From Microbacterium fluvii (GTDB taxonomy: Bacteria; Actinomycetota; Actinomycetes; Actinomycetales; Microbacteriaceae), in assembly GCF_025515205.1 (NCBI RefSeq), contig NZ_JAOPFX010000003.1, positions 62,001 to 126,000 of the forward strand: a stretch of 64,000 nucleotides of DNA, in the 5' to 3' direction. Numbering within the stretch: position 1 is the stretch's first letter; every line of letters begins with the position of its first letter. Below, piece after piece: positions 39,876-49,022 of this stretch. Position numbers and translations under genes: made by a program. The notes under the pieces were generated by a model. It ran no database searches. It saw only the letters and a list, made by a program, of their open reading frames with translations, and was not told the origin of the DNA.

Positions 39876-41060
39876 TCAGCGCGTCGAACCGAGCCAGGCC
39901 AGCACCCGCTCGCGGTCGGCGTCGAGCAGCGGGGGAGCCTGCGAATAGTCGACGTCGGCGCTCGCGTACGAGATCGGATGCCGCACGGTCGGGATCATCC
40001 GTTCGCCCCGGCCCGTGAGGGCCACCGGCTCCAGGCCCAGGCTGTCGGCGAGCCGCACGCCGCCGTCGACCCCGGTGATCGGGCCGCTGGGCACCCCCGC
40101 CGTGCGCAGGAGCGCGAACCACTCGTCCGAGCCCCGGGTGCGCAGCCGCGCGGAGAGAAGCTCTCGCAGCGCCTCGCGGTGCGCGTTGCGCGCGCCCATT
40201 GTGGCGAACCGCTCGTCCAACGCCCATTCGGGCGCCCCGACCACCTCGCACAGGCGAGCGAACTGCCCGTCATTGCCGACCGCGAGCACGAGGTCGTGGT
40301 CGGCCGTCGGAAAGGGCTCGTACGGCGACAGGCTCGGGTGCGCGTTGCCCATGCGCTCGGGCACCACGCCGCCGGCGACGAACGCCGAGGTCTGGTTGAC
40401 GAGCCCCGACAGGATCGACGACAGCAGGTTCACCTCGACGTGATCGCCCCGACCCGTCGCATGCCGGGCGTTGAGTGCGGCGAGGATGCCGGCGGAGGCA
40501 TGCAGTCCGGTGATGACGTCGACGAGGGCCGCCCCCACCTTGGTGGGTTCGCCGTCGGGTGCGCCGGTGACCGACATGAGCCCAGACACCGCCTGCGCGA
40601 GCAGGTCGTAGCCGGGCAGATCGGCGCCGCCGGCGGGGCCGAAGCCCGTGATCGACCCGTAGACGAGCGACGGATGCCGCGCGTTGACGCTCACGTGGTC
40701 CAGGCCGTAGCGCGCGAGGCCGCCGGGCTTGAAGTTCTCGACGAGCACATCGGCGCGCGCGATGATGTCGTGCACGACGGCGAGCTGATCGGGGTCGGCG
40801 AAGTCGAGCGCGATGGAGAACTTGCCGCGGTTGACCGACAGGAAGTAGGTGCCCTCGCCGTCGCGCGCCGGCGGCACCCACCCGCGGGTGTCGTCGCCGC
40901 CGGGGGACTCGATCTTGATGACGAGGGCGCCCATGTCGGCCAGCAGCATCGTCGCGTAGGGTCCTGCCAGCACGCGGCTGAGGTCGGCGACGACCACCCC
41001 CGCGAGGGGGCCGGTCGCGGGGCGGCCGAAGTGAGCGGCGAGGTCTTCCGGTGCGATCAC
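39876..41060 (-). CDS. CaiB/BaiF family (class III) CoA-transferase
   Basis: A 394-residue class III CoA-transferase. The N-terminal signature is GVVVADLSRVLAGPYATMLLADMGALVIKIE. VENFKPGGLARYGLD and VYGSITGFGPAGGADLPGYDLLAQAVSG contain the usual CoA-binding and catalytic Asp regions. The GTG start has AAGGAG upstream. It is divergent from a glutaryl-CoA-dehydrogenase-like gene; such pairs activate and oxidise glutarate or related dicarboxylates. Substrate is inferred from that pairing. Confidence 0.88.
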   Translation of the reverse strand: MIAPEDLAAHFGRPATGPLAGVVVADLSRVLAGPYATMLLADMGALVIKIESPGGDDTRGWVPPARDGEGTYFLSVNRGKFSIALDFADPDQLAVVHDIIARADVLVENFKPGGLARYGLDHVSVNARHPSLVYGSITGFGPAGGADLPGYDLLAQAVSGLMSVTGAPDGEPTKVGAALVDVITGLHASAGILAALNARHATGRGDHVEVNLLSSILSGLVNQTSAFVAGGVVPERMGNAHPSLSPYEPFPTADHDLVLAVGNDGQFARLCEVVGAPEWALDERFATMGARNAHREALRELLSARLRTRGSDEWFALLRTAGVPSGPITGVDGGVRLADSLGLEPVALTGRGERMIPTVRHPISYASADVDYSQAPPLLDADRERVLAWLGSTR

Positions 41061-41145
41061 GCGGGCTCCTTGTCGGCGACGGTGCGGGCGCATTCAGTCT
41101 CGCGCACGTGCGGCGGATAGCCTGCCAGTACACGAAGGAGTGCTT

Positions 41146-42324
41146 GTGTCACAGATCCACCCCCGTTCGGCGAGCGACCTCATGAACATCGACGACGAGT
41201 TCAGCGACGCCGAGCTCGAACTGCGCGACACCGTGCGCGAGTTCGTCGATCGCCGCATCCGCCCGAACATCGCGCAGTGGTTCGACGACGCCGTCTTCCC
41301 CGTCGAGCTCGTGCCCGAGTTCGCCGAGCTGGGCCTGCTGGGCCTGCACCTGCACGGCTACGGCTGTGCGGGCGGTTCGGCGGTCGACTACGGCCTTGCG
41401 ATGCAGGAGCTCGAGGCGGGAGACTCGGGGCTTCGCACCTTCGTGTCGGTGCAGGGGTCGCTCGCGATGTCGGCGATCCACAAGCACGGCTCGGAGGAGC
41501 AGAAGAGCACCTGGCTGCCGAAGATGGCCCGCGGTGAGGTGATCGGCTGCTTCGGGCTGACCGAGCCGACCGCCGGCTCCGACCCGTCGAGCATGGTCAC
41601 GACGGCGCGGCTCGAGGGCGGGGAGTGGATCCTCAACGGCGCCAAGCGCTGGATCGGCCTCGCCTCGATCGCCCAGATCGCCGTCATCTGGGCGACGACC
41701 GACGAGGGTGTGCGGGGCTTCATCGTTCCCACCGGCACCCCCGGCTTCACGGCGACCCCGATCCAGCCCAAGCTCTCGATGCGCGCGTCGATCCAGTGCG
41801 ACATCGAGCTCGTCGACATGCGGCTGCCAGAAGACGCCGTGCTGCCGAACGTCGTGGGCCTGCGCGGACCGTTCGCGTGCCTCAACGAGGCCCGCTACGG
41901 CATCGCGTGGGGCGCCGTCGGCGCCGCCCGAGACAGCTTCGACCAGGCGCTCGGCTACGCCCTCGAGCGCACGCAGTTCGACCGCCCGATCGCGGGGTTC
42001 CAGCTCACGCAGCAGAAGCTGGTGAACTGGGCTCTCGAGATCCAGAAGGCGCAGCTGCTCGCGCTGCGCCTCGGGCGCCTGAAAGACGCCGGCAGGCTCG
42101 AGCACCACATGATCTCGGTCGCCAAGCTCAACAACACCCGCATCGCCATCGAGATCGCCCGCGAGGCGCGCACGGTGCTCGGCGGCAACGGCATCACGCT
42201 CGACTACTCACCGCTGCGCCACGCGGTGAACCTCGAGTCGGTGCGCACCTACGAGGGCACCGACGAGGTGCACACGCTCGTGCTCGGCGAGAAGATCACC
42301 GGCTACGCGGCCTTCCGCGGCTGA
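41146..42324 (+). CDS. Acyl-CoA dehydrogenase, glutaryl-CoA dehydrogenase-like
   Basis: A 392-residue flavoenzyme. FAD-binding signatures are IGCFGLTEPTAGSDPSSM and WIGLAS. YGIAWGAVGAARDSFDQALGYALERTQF is the GCDH-branch segment. The catalytic Glu lies in VRTYEGTDEVHTLVLGEKITG, the GCDH position. GAAGGAG precedes the GTG start. It probably oxidises and decarboxylates glutaryl-CoA to crotonyl-CoA. It is divergent from the CoA-transferase gene. Confidence 0.9.
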   Translation: MSQIHPRSASDLMNIDDEFSDAELELRDTVREFVDRRIRPNIAQWFDDAVFPVELVPEFAELGLLGLHLHGYGCAGGSAVDYGLAMQELEAGDSGLRTFVSVQGSLAMSAIHKHGSEEQKSTWLPKMARGEVIGCFGLTEPTAGSDPSSMVTTARLEGGEWILNGAKRWIGLASIAQIAVIWATTDEGVRGFIVPTGTPGFTATPIQPKLSMRASIQCDIELVDMRLPEDAVLPNVVGLRGPFACLNEARYGIAWGAVGAARDSFDQALGYALERTQFDRPIAGFQLTQQKLVNWALEIQKAQLLALRLGRLKDAGRLEHHMISVAKLNNTRIAIEIAREARTVLGGNGITLDYSPLRHAVNLESVRTYEGTDEVHTLVLGEKITGYAAFRG

Positions 42325-42333
42325 GGAGGCCGA

Positions 42334-44052
42334 TCAGTCGAATTCGTCGCCCGGGCCGCTCAGCCGCAGCTCCTCGACATCGAGGTGCGCTTCCACGCGG
42401 CGGGCGACGAGGTCGTCGATCGTTCCGTCGCGGCGCAGGCGCAGCAGCACCTCGCGCTTGCGGTCGATCATGGCGAGCTTGAGGCGCGAGGCCTCCTCGA
42501 ACCGCACGATCGGCGAGCGCTGCGTCACATCGATGTCGGTGCTCGTCGCGATCATCTCCAGCCCCGAGCCGTCTGCGACGGGGACGCTGCCGGATGCTGC
42601 GGGCACCGCATCCGGAGCGTCGAACATCGTCTCGAGCTCGGCGATCTCGTCGTCGTCGGATGCGCGCTGGCGGGCGTAGGCGCGCGCGTTGGCGAGCTCG
42701 AGCATCTCGTAGCCGTCGCGGCGGGCGCGGTCGCGCACGTCGTCGCTGATGCCGTGCTCGGCGGCGAGGTCGTCGAGGGCCGCCATCGCCGCTCCCGAGA
42801 TCGCCCGCTGCGCGAGCTCGAGCTCGGAGGCCGCCGCGTCGTCGGCGGGGAGGTTCGCCCAGCGCACGACAGCGGGAAGGAGCGGCCCCTGCACCAGCAG
42901 GCTCAGCACGATGACGCCCGCCGTGACGAAGACCACGGCGTCGCGCCCGGCGAGGGCCTCGCCCGCGCTCGTGGTCAACGGCACCGACAGCGCGATCGCC
43001 AGCGACACGGCGCCGCGGAAGCCGGCGAAGGTCGAGACGATGCGGGCGCGGTTGTGCGAATACGACGGGCCGCCGGCGGCGGGGCGCGAGAACGGCGCGA
43101 ACAGCAGCTGGAAGAGGTAGCGCACCACCAGCAGCGCGATCCAGACGGCGACGGTGACGAGCGTGAGCCAGCCGATCTCGCGCGCCGAGATCTCGTGCAC
43201 GACGTGCTGCACCTCGATGCCGATCAGCACGAAGAGCGCGCCGTTGAGCAGGTAGACGCCGAACGGCCATGCCGCGACCGCCTGGCGGCGAGAGGCCGCC
43301 GTCGTGATGCGCGGCGAGATCCACGCGATGATGAGGCCCGCGAACACGACGGCGAGCACGCCCGAGGCGCCCATGAGCTCGGCGAGCAGGAACGCCGTGA
43401 AGGGCACGAGCAGCAGCGCGATGTTGATCGACAGGCTCGAGCGCATGCGCCGCAGGCCGAAGTAGGCGAGCGCCGCGACGGCGATGCCGGCGGCGGCCCC
43501 GCCGAGGTACGAGACGAGCACGGTCCAGGTGACCGTCCACGCGGTGATCTGACCGCCCGTGGCCACCGACACGGCGATGGCATAGAGCACGAGCGCCGTG
43601 CCGTCGTTGGTGAGGCTCTCGGCCTTGAGCTTCATGAACGTGCGCGGCGGCAGCAGCCGCCCGAGGGCTGCGACGGCGGTGGCATCGGGCGGAGCGACGG
43701 CCGCGCCGAGGATCAGTGCCGCCTCCCACGGCACGCCCATCGCGGTCGCGATGCCGGCGACGGCGAAGGCGGATGCGACCACCAGCAGCGTGCTCATCGG
43801 CACGATGTAGCGCAGCGACCGGCGGATCGCGCGGATGGAGGTGGTCAGGCTCTCCCAGAAGAGCATGACCGGCAGGAACAGCAGCAGCACCGTCTCGGGC
43901 GGCAGCTCGATCTCGCGCAGCTGCGGGAAGAACCCCAGCAGCAGCCCGATGATCAGCAGCACGAGCGGCGTCGCGAGCCGCAGCCGCGGCGCGAGCACGG
44001 TGCCGATCAGCACCGCCAGCCCCAGCAGCACCGTGACTTCGAGACCTTCCAT
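42334..44052 (-). CDS. Na+/H+ antiporter, CPA1 family
   Basis: A 572-residue monovalent cation/proton antiporter. About 12 membrane helices occupy residues 1-410. The ion-binding motif is ILGAAVAPPDATAVAALG, with AESLTNDGTALVLYAIAVS and FAGFRGAVSLAIALSVPL. A hydrophilic helical tail of about 150 residues (410-572) is typical of bacterial NhaP/YjcE-like members and is probably regulatory. It is convergent with the acyl-CoA dehydrogenase gene, nine bases apart. No operon partner is visible. Confidence 0.93.
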   Translation of the reverse strand: MEGLEVTVLLGLAVLIGTVLAPRLRLATPLVLLIIGLLLGFFPQLREIELPPETVLLLFLPVMLFWESLTTSIRAIRRSLRYIVPMSTLLVVASAFAVAGIATAMGVPWEAALILGAAVAPPDATAVAALGRLLPPRTFMKLKAESLTNDGTALVLYAIAVSVATGGQITAWTVTWTVLVSYLGGAAAGIAVAALAYFGLRRMRSSLSINIALLLVPFTAFLLAELMGASGVLAVVFAGLIIAWISPRITTAASRRQAVAAWPFGVYLLNGALFVLIGIEVQHVVHEISAREIGWLTLVTVAVWIALLVVRYLFQLLFAPFSRPAAGGPSYSHNRARIVSTFAGFRGAVSLAIALSVPLTTSAGEALAGRDAVVFVTAGVIVLSLLVQGPLLPAVVRWANLPADDAAASELELAQRAISGAAMAALDDLAAEHGISDDVRDRARRDGYEMLELANARAYARQRASDDDEIAELETMFDAPDAVPAASGSVPVADGSGLEMIATSTDIDVTQRSPIVRFEEASRLKLAMIDRKREVLLRLRRDGTIDDLVARRVEAHLDVEELRLSGPGDEFD

Positions 44053-44140
44053 GGGCGACCCCCGCTCTGCGCTTGCTCCAGTCTGCGCTCAGAGCACAGC
44101 AACCCGACAGGCCCTGGCATTCCCTGGCTTCGAGGTCTGC

Positions 44141-44356
44141 CGTTTCGTCTCGGGCGCCCTGCGGGCGTCCTCGCTCAACGTCCGGAACCTCTCGGGCGTT
44201 GAGCGAGCGCAGCGAGACGAAACGTGGTGTGCTTCCCGGGCGTTGAGCGAGCGCAGCGAGACGAAACGCGGTGTGCTTCTCGGGCGTTGAGCGAGCGCAG
44301 CGAGACGAAGCGTGGTGTGCTTCCCGGGCGTTGAGCGAGCGCAGCGAGACGAAACG
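44141..44356. repeat. Repeat composite: inverted half copy plus 3.7 tandem 44-bp units
   Basis: The 44053-44364 gap has no gene. At 44141-44180 lies CGTTTCGTCTCG...CTCGCTCAACG. Units starting 44193, 44237, 44281 and 44325 repeat CGGGCGTTGAGCGAGCGCAG at an exact 44-base period, with one or two substitutions between copies. The first part is complementary to each unit, so alternative hairpins can form. A near copy of the whole composite is at 44709-44894. Confidence 0.88.
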
Positions 44357-44364
44357 TCGGCGGT

Positions 44365-44658
44365 TCAGTCCTCGGCCTCACGCCGCCGGCTCGCGCTCCA
44401 CCCCTTCACCGCGTCGATCCCGCCTTCGGTGAAGGCCAGCCGCTTGTCGTGGCTCCAGCCCTGCAGCCGCTTCTCCCAGAGAAACGCCTCTTCGACGCGT
44501 TCGAACTCGTCGCTCCAGATCAGCCGCACGGGCAGCCGGCGGCGCGTGTAGATGGAGCCCTCTCCGGCGGCGTGCTGCGCGAGTCGTCGGTCGAGGTCGA
44601 TCGTGCTGCCGACGTAGAGAGTGCCGTCGGCGCATTCGAGCATGTACACCCACGCCAT
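44365..44658 (-). CDS. GIY-YIG nuclease-superfamily protein (UPF0213/YhbQ type)
   Basis: A 97-residue single-domain protein. The motif pair is VYMLECADGTLYVGST (GIY and YIG equivalents), then DLDRRLAQHAAGEGSIYTRRRLP with the conserved Arg, and the Glu of EAFLWEKRLQGW. No DNA-binding extension is present. Related proteins are small structure-specific nucleases or of unknown role. It is flanked on both sides by 44-bp tandem arrays in the same orientation. Confidence 0.88.
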   Translation of the reverse strand: MAWVYMLECADGTLYVGSTIDLDRRLAQHAAGEGSIYTRRRLPVRLIWSDEFERVEEAFLWEKRLQGWSHDKRLAFTEGGIDAVKGWSASRRREAED

Positions 44659-44708
44659 GTCGGGAGCGTAGGGCGGATGCTGCTGCAGCCGTTCCCTTTC
44701 TCCACAGC

Positions 44709-44894
44709 CGTTTCGTCTCGGGCGCCCTGCGGGCGTCCTCGCTCAACGCCCGGAACCTTTCTCCCGGCCTATCTCGGGCGTTGAGCGAGCGCAGCGAGAC
44801 GAAACACGGTGTGCATCTCGGGCGTTGAGCGAGCGCAGCGAGACGAAACACGGTGTGCATCTCGGGCGTTGAGCGAGCGCAGCGAGACGAAACG
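44709..44894. repeat. Repeat composite: inverted half copy plus 2.7 tandem 44-bp units
   Basis: Half copy at 44709-44748, then units at 44775, 44819 and 44863 with a 44-base period. Same order and orientation as 44141-44356. The array ends 2 bases before the stop of the ThDP-enzyme gene. Confidence 0.88.
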
Positions 44895-44896
44895 TC

Positions 44897-46639
44897 CTAG
44901 GCGTTCACGCGGATGATCTCGTGCTGGTAGGGGGCGATCACCGAGCTCGAGATGCGGCAGTCCAGCAGCAGGAACGGGCGAGTGGATGCCGACTCCTGCG
45001 CCCACGACGAGAGACGCTCCAGATCGGCCAGCGTCCGCACCACGACCCCCTCCGCGCCGACGGCCGCGGCGAGCCCGGCGAAGTCAACCTCGGGGATGAG
45101 CATCGGCTCGACCGCGAGCCCCTTGAGGCCGTAGAGGTTCACCTCGGCGGCGTACGCGCCGTCGTTCCACACCACCGCGAGTCCGCGGCCCGCGGCTACC
45201 CGCACGGCCGACTCCAGGTCGGCGAGGGCCATGAGCCCGCCGCCATCGCCCGTCGTGAGCACGACGGTCGAGTCGGGTTTGGCCTTCGCGGCGCCCGGCA
45301 CCGAGGGGAAGCCGAGGCCGATCGACTGGTACGCGGTGCCCACCATGAGTAAGCGGTCGGGGGAGGCGACCGGCCAGTACATGTTCGCCCACCCGATGAA
45401 GTGCCCGCCGTCCGAGACCACGACACGGTCGCGGGTCGACGCGGCACCCTCGAGCAGCTCGCCGATGCGCGCCGCCACCGATCGGGGGTCGAGGCGGCCG
45501 TCGGCGGCCGTGCCCTCGCCGGCGTCGCGCACCAGCGCCGCAGCCACCTGCACGCTCTCGCGCCAACCCGCCCCGGCAGCATCCGCCCCGCCGGCACCCG
45601 CCCCGGCGGCATCCGCCCCGGCGGCATCCGCCCCGGCAGCACCCGCCCCGGCGGCGCTCATCGCAGCCAACTCAGCCACGAGCGCCTCGGCCACCACGCG
45701 CGCGTCGCCTCGGACGAACGCGCCCACGTGCGGGTGGGTCGCCGCGGGGGCCACATCGACCTGCACGATGCGGGTGCCGGGGGCGAACAGCTCGCCGAAG
45801 CGCATCGTGAACTGGTTGAGCGATGCGCCGAACACGACGGCGACGTCGGCTTCGCGCACGAGCGCCATCGCCCCGTCGGCGCCGAAGCCGCCGGTGACCC
45901 CGAGATCGAACTCCGACCGAGGGAAGATGCCCCGCCCCAAAGCGGTCGAGGCCGTCAGAGCACCCGTCGCATCGGCCAGGCGCCCCAGGGCCTCGCCGGC
46001 GCCCGCCACCCACGCGCCGCGCCCCGCCAGCAGGAACGGCCGCCGGGCACCGGCCAATGCGCGGGCGACCGACGAGACGGCCGCCGTGCCGAACGGCTCC
46101 GCAGGGGCCAGCGGAGCGGGCAGCGCAGGCTCCGGCGCCGGCGGCACGGGGCCTGCCTCGAGCCGCGCGACGTCGTAGGGGATCGCGAGCACGGTGGGCA
46201 CGCGGTAGGCGAGGGCGTGCTCGATCGCGATGACGGTCGTGGCGGCGGCATCCGCTCGCCCCACCGTGTAGGTGCGCGCGCCCACGGCAGACGCCAGGGC
46301 GATCTGGTCGACGTCCCACGGGCGGGGGCCCGACGTCGGCTCGTCGCCGACGACGAGCACGAGCGGCACGTGCGCCTGCACGGCCTCGGCCAGCGCCGTG
46401 AGCGTGTTGGTGAACCCGGCGCCGTAGGTGGCGGTGGCCGCGGCCAGACCGCCGCCGGCGCGGTAGTGGGCGTCGGCGGCGACAACGGCGCCTGCTTCGT
46501 GGCGCACCGCGGTGTACGAGACGTCGGTGGCGCGCTCGAGCGCATCGAGGAAGTAGGCATTGCCGTTTCCCATCACCCCGAAGACATGGTCGACGTGACG
46601 GGCGAGAGTGAGGGCGACGTGGGCGGAGACGGTGGGCAT
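44897..46639 (-). CDS. Thiamine diphosphate-dependent enzyme (acetolactate synthase/benzoylformate decarboxylase superfamily)
   Basis: A 580-residue three-domain ThDP enzyme. The activating Glu is in VRHEAGAVVAADAHY. The ThDP-binding motif is TTGDGGGLMALADLESAV ending at the Asn of VVWNDGAY. The central domain starts about residue 195 (RPFLLAGRGAW). A linker at about 328-357 is an AAGAD/AAGAG pentapeptide repeat encoded by a 15-bp minisatellite. The reaction, a 2-oxoacid decarboxylase or carboligase, cannot be assigned. It is divergent from a ROK regulator. Confidence 0.88.
   Translation of the reverse strand: MPTVSAHVALTLARHVDHVFGVMGNGNAYFLDALERATDVSYTAVRHEAGAVVAADAHYRAGGGLAAATATYGAGFTNTLTALAEAVQAHVPLVLVVGDEPTSGPRPWDVDQIALASAVGARTYTVGRADAAATTVIAIEHALAYRVPTVLAIPYDVARLEAGPVPPAPEPALPAPLAPAEPFGTAAVSSVARALAGARRPFLLAGRGAWVAGAGEALGRLADATGALTASTALGRGIFPRSEFDLGVTGGFGADGAMALVREADVAVVFGASLNQFTMRFGELFAPGTRIVQVDVAPAATHPHVGAFVRGDARVVAEALVAELAAMSAAGAGAAGADAAGADAAGAGAGGADAAGAGWRESVQVAAALVRDAGEGTAADGRLDPRSVAARIGELLEGAASTRDRVVVSDGGHFIGWANMYWPVASPDRLLMVGTAYQSIGLGFPSVPGAAKAKPDSTVVLTTGDGGGLMALADLESAVRVAAGRGLAVVWNDGAYAAEVNLYGLKGLAVEPMLIPEVDFAGLAAAVGAEGVVVRTLADLERLSSWAQESASTRPFLLLDCRISSSVIAPYQHEIIRVNA
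45567..45656. repeat. In-frame 15-bp minisatellite, six units
   Basis: Six units of the form (C/T)CCGCCCCGGC(A/G)GCA. On the minus strand they encode Ala-Ala-Gly-Ala-(Asp/Gly) pentapeptides in the linker of the ThDP enzyme. Copy number changes would stay in frame. Confidence 0.85.
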
Positions 46640-46774
46640 GGCAGAACCTCGAGTGAGACGGACGGATGCGGAGCCGTATGTGTCTCACGCGCCTGCGCGG
46701 CGGTGTCGTGCCCTTTTTTCGAGCACCGGCGGCGACGTCGCCTCCGGACGGGGACGAGTATACGGGCCCTCGGG

Positions 46775-46790
46775 TACAGTGGCGATCGTG
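46775..46790 (+). promoter_or_regulatory. -10 element next to a GTG start (leaderless ROK transcript)
   Basis: TACAGT at 46775-46780 lies 7 bases before the GTG at 46788. This is the spacing seen when actinobacterial mRNAs start at the initiation codon. No ribosome site is present. The rest of the 46640-46787 gap has no gene. Confidence 0.55.
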
Positions 46791-47975
46791 GTACGCCGGA
46801 GCACCCCGCCCGGCTCGCAGTCCTCGCTGAGGGAGGCGAATCGGGCGCGACTGATCGAGTCGCTCAAACGTCATGGGCGTTTGACGCAGATCGAGCTTGC
46901 CGGAAACACGGGCCTGTCGCCGGCGACGGTGTCGAACATCGTCAAAGAGCTCACCGCCGCCGGCATCCTGCACACCTCGTTCACCTCGCGCAGCGGCCGC
47001 CGGGCGACCCTCGTCTCGCTGGCCCGCCGCGTCGGCCTCGTCGCCGGCGTGCACTTCAGCTCCCGCCAGCTGCGCATCGCGATCGCCGACGCCACGCGCA
47101 CGGTCGTCTCGCAGACCTCGCTGCCGCTGCCCCCGGGCCACCGCCACGATGCCGAGCTCGATCGCCTCGGCATCCTGCTCGGCGACATGATGGAGTCGCT
47201 CGGCGGCACACTGGCCGACCTGCTCTCGGTCGGGGTGGGGCTTCCCGCGCCGATCGATCCGCGCACCGGCATGGTCTCGACGGCGGGGCTGCTCCCCGGC
47301 TGGGAGGGCGTCGACGTCGCCGAGAGTCTCGCCGCCCGCATCGGACGCCCGGTGTTCGTCGACTCCGAGGCGAACCTCGGCGGCCTCGCCGAGGCCAGAG
47401 AGGGCAGCGGCCGAGCCGCGTCGTCGTCGGTGTACATCCGCGTCGGCCACACGATCAGCGCCGGCCTCATCGTCGACGGCGACCTGTTCCGCGGCGTCAG
47501 CGGCAAGACCGGCCAGATCGGGCACGTCACGATCGACGAGAACGGCCCGATCTGCCGCTGCAGCAACCGCGGCTGCCTCGAGATGTACGCCGCGGGTCCG
47601 GCACTTCTCGCGCTCTTCCCCGAGGGGGAGGGGATGCAGCGGCTCGGCGATCTGCTCACCGCGGCCGAGGCGGGGGTGGGAAGCGCCCAGAGGGTGATCG
47701 CGGATGCCGGGCGCCACATCGGCATCGCGGCGGCGAGCCTGTGCAACCTCTTCGACCCCGAGCTGATCATCGTCGGCGGCGAGCTGGCGCAGGCCGGGGA
47801 GATCCTGATGACCCCGATGCGCCATGCGCTCGAACGCTCGGCGCTGGCGGCCTCCAACGGGCTGCCCGAGATCGTCGGCGCGAGCTTCGGCGAGTGGGCC
47901 GAGACCCGTGGTGCCATCGCGATGGCGCTGGATCACGTCACGGTCGACGCCGACGCGGTGCCCTTCTCGGCATGA
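46788..47975 (+). CDS. ROK family transcriptional repressor
   Basis: A 395-residue regulator. The N-terminal winged helix is visible (ANRARLIESLKRHGRLTQIELAGNTGLSPATVSNIVKEL). The ROK domain has SVGVGLPAPID, the kinase-like GHTISAGLIVDG and the zinc motif CRCSNRGCLEMY. The GTG start is preferred because the helix-turn-helix begins soon after and a -10 box lies just upstream. It overlaps the first sugar-binding-protein gene by ATGA, so it autoregulates with the transporter. The ligand is probably a pentose or other monosaccharide. Confidence 0.9.
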   Translation: MVRRSTPPGSQSSLREANRARLIESLKRHGRLTQIELAGNTGLSPATVSNIVKELTAAGILHTSFTSRSGRRATLVSLARRVGLVAGVHFSSRQLRIAIADATRTVVSQTSLPLPPGHRHDAELDRLGILLGDMMESLGGTLADLLSVGVGLPAPIDPRTGMVSTAGLLPGWEGVDVAESLAARIGRPVFVDSEANLGGLAEAREGSGRAASSSVYIRVGHTISAGLIVDGDLFRGVSGKTGQIGHVTIDENGPICRCSNRGCLEMYAAGPALLALFPEGEGMQRLGDLLTAAEAGVGSAQRVIADAGRHIGIAAASLCNLFDPELIIVGGELAQAGEILMTPMRHALERSALAASNGLPEIVGASFGEWAETRGAIAMALDHVTVDADAVPFSA

Positions 47976-49012
47976 GGCGCCTGATCGGGCTCGCCGTCGC
48001 GGCGGGGCTCGTCGCCGCAGCCCTCGTCGGCTGCGCCCCGACCGGGGGAGACGGGGCGATCGCGCTGCTGCTGCCCGACAAGAAGACGGCGCGGTACGAG
48101 ACCTTCGACCGGCCCGTGTTCACCGAGCGCGTCGCCGAGCTCGGCGACTACGAGGTGCTCTACTCCAACGCCGATCAAGACGCCGCCAAGCAGCAGCAGC
48201 AGGCCGAGTCGGCGCTCGCCGCCGGTGCCGCGGTGCTCGTGCTCGATCCCGTCGACGGCAAGGCGGCGGCCACGATCGTCAACACCGCGAACGCGCAGGG
48301 GGTGCCGGTGATCGCCTACGACCGGTTCATCTCGGGCGGCGAGGTCGCCTTCTACGTGTCGTTCGACAACGTGCGGGTCGGCGAGCTCCAGGCCGAGGCG
48401 CTCGTGACGGCGCTGGAGGAGCGCGGCGAGCCCGACGGCGGCATCCTCATGGTCAACGGGTCGCCGACCGACAACAACGCGAAGCTCTTCCAGCAGGGTG
48501 CCCGCAGCATCCTCGACGAGAGCGGCCTGAGGGTGCTGGCAGAGTACGACACCCCCGACTGGAGCCCCGACAAGGCGCAGACCTGGGTGGCCGGCCAGAT
48601 CGCGCAGTTCGGGCACGACATCGCCGGGGTCTACGCCGCCAACGACGGCACCGCCAGCGGCGCGATCGCGGCCCTGCGCGCCGCTGACGTGTCGCCGCTG
48701 CCGGTGGTCACGGGGCAGGATGCCGAGCTGTCCGCCCTGCAGCGCATCGTCGCGGGCGACCAGTACATGACCGTCTACAAGGCGCTCAAGCCCCAGGCCA
48801 CGATCGCCGCCGACGCCGCCGTCGCGCTGCTGACGGGGGGCGCGGTAGACGCCGAGACCGAGGTCGACGGCGTGCCGGCGACGCTGCTCGACCCCGTCGC
48901 GGTGACGGTGCACGACATCGTCGACACGGTGGTTGCCGACGGCTTCTGGACCGTCGAAGATATCTGTACTCCCGACTACGCGGCAGCCTGCGAAGCCGCC
49001 GGCATCCTGTGA
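47972..49012 (+). CDS. Sugar ABC transporter substrate-binding lipoprotein
   Basis: A 346-residue periplasmic-binding-protein-1 family lipoprotein. The signal is MRRLIGLAVAAGLVAAALVGC with lipobox LVGC. Sugar-binding landmarks are DQDAAKQQQQAE, GVPVIAYDRFI, FYVSFDNVRVGELQ, VYAANDGTASGAI and VVTGQDAE, the XylF/FrcB pattern. Operon order is regulator, binding protein, ATPase, permease. Confidence 0.92.
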   Translation: MRRLIGLAVAAGLVAAALVGCAPTGGDGAIALLLPDKKTARYETFDRPVFTERVAELGDYEVLYSNADQDAAKQQQQAESALAAGAAVLVLDPVDGKAAATIVNTANAQGVPVIAYDRFISGGEVAFYVSFDNVRVGELQAEALVTALEERGEPDGGILMVNGSPTDNNAKLFQQGARSILDESGLRVLAEYDTPDWSPDKAQTWVAGQIAQFGHDIAGVYAANDGTASGAIAALRAADVSPLPVVTGQDAELSALQRIVAGDQYMTVYKALKPQATIAADAAVALLTGGAVDAETEVDGVPATLLDPVAVTVHDIVDTVVADGFWTVEDICTPDYAAACEAAGIL

Positions 49013-49022
49013 GGTCACCCGC

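Noticed and set aside
42385..44202. Plus-strand open frame (605 codons) opposite the antiporter
   Set aside because: Extreme Arg/His/Gln/Asp composition and no fold signature; the antiporter on the other strand is unambiguous.
44193..44894. CRISPR array
   Set aside because: The 44-bp units are contiguous with no unique spacers, and no cas genes are near.
46640..46787. TPP riboswitch for the ThDP-enzyme gene
   Set aside because: The gap lacks the CTGAGA and ACCTGATC-type conserved cores, and the enzyme is a thiamine user rather than a biosynthesis gene.
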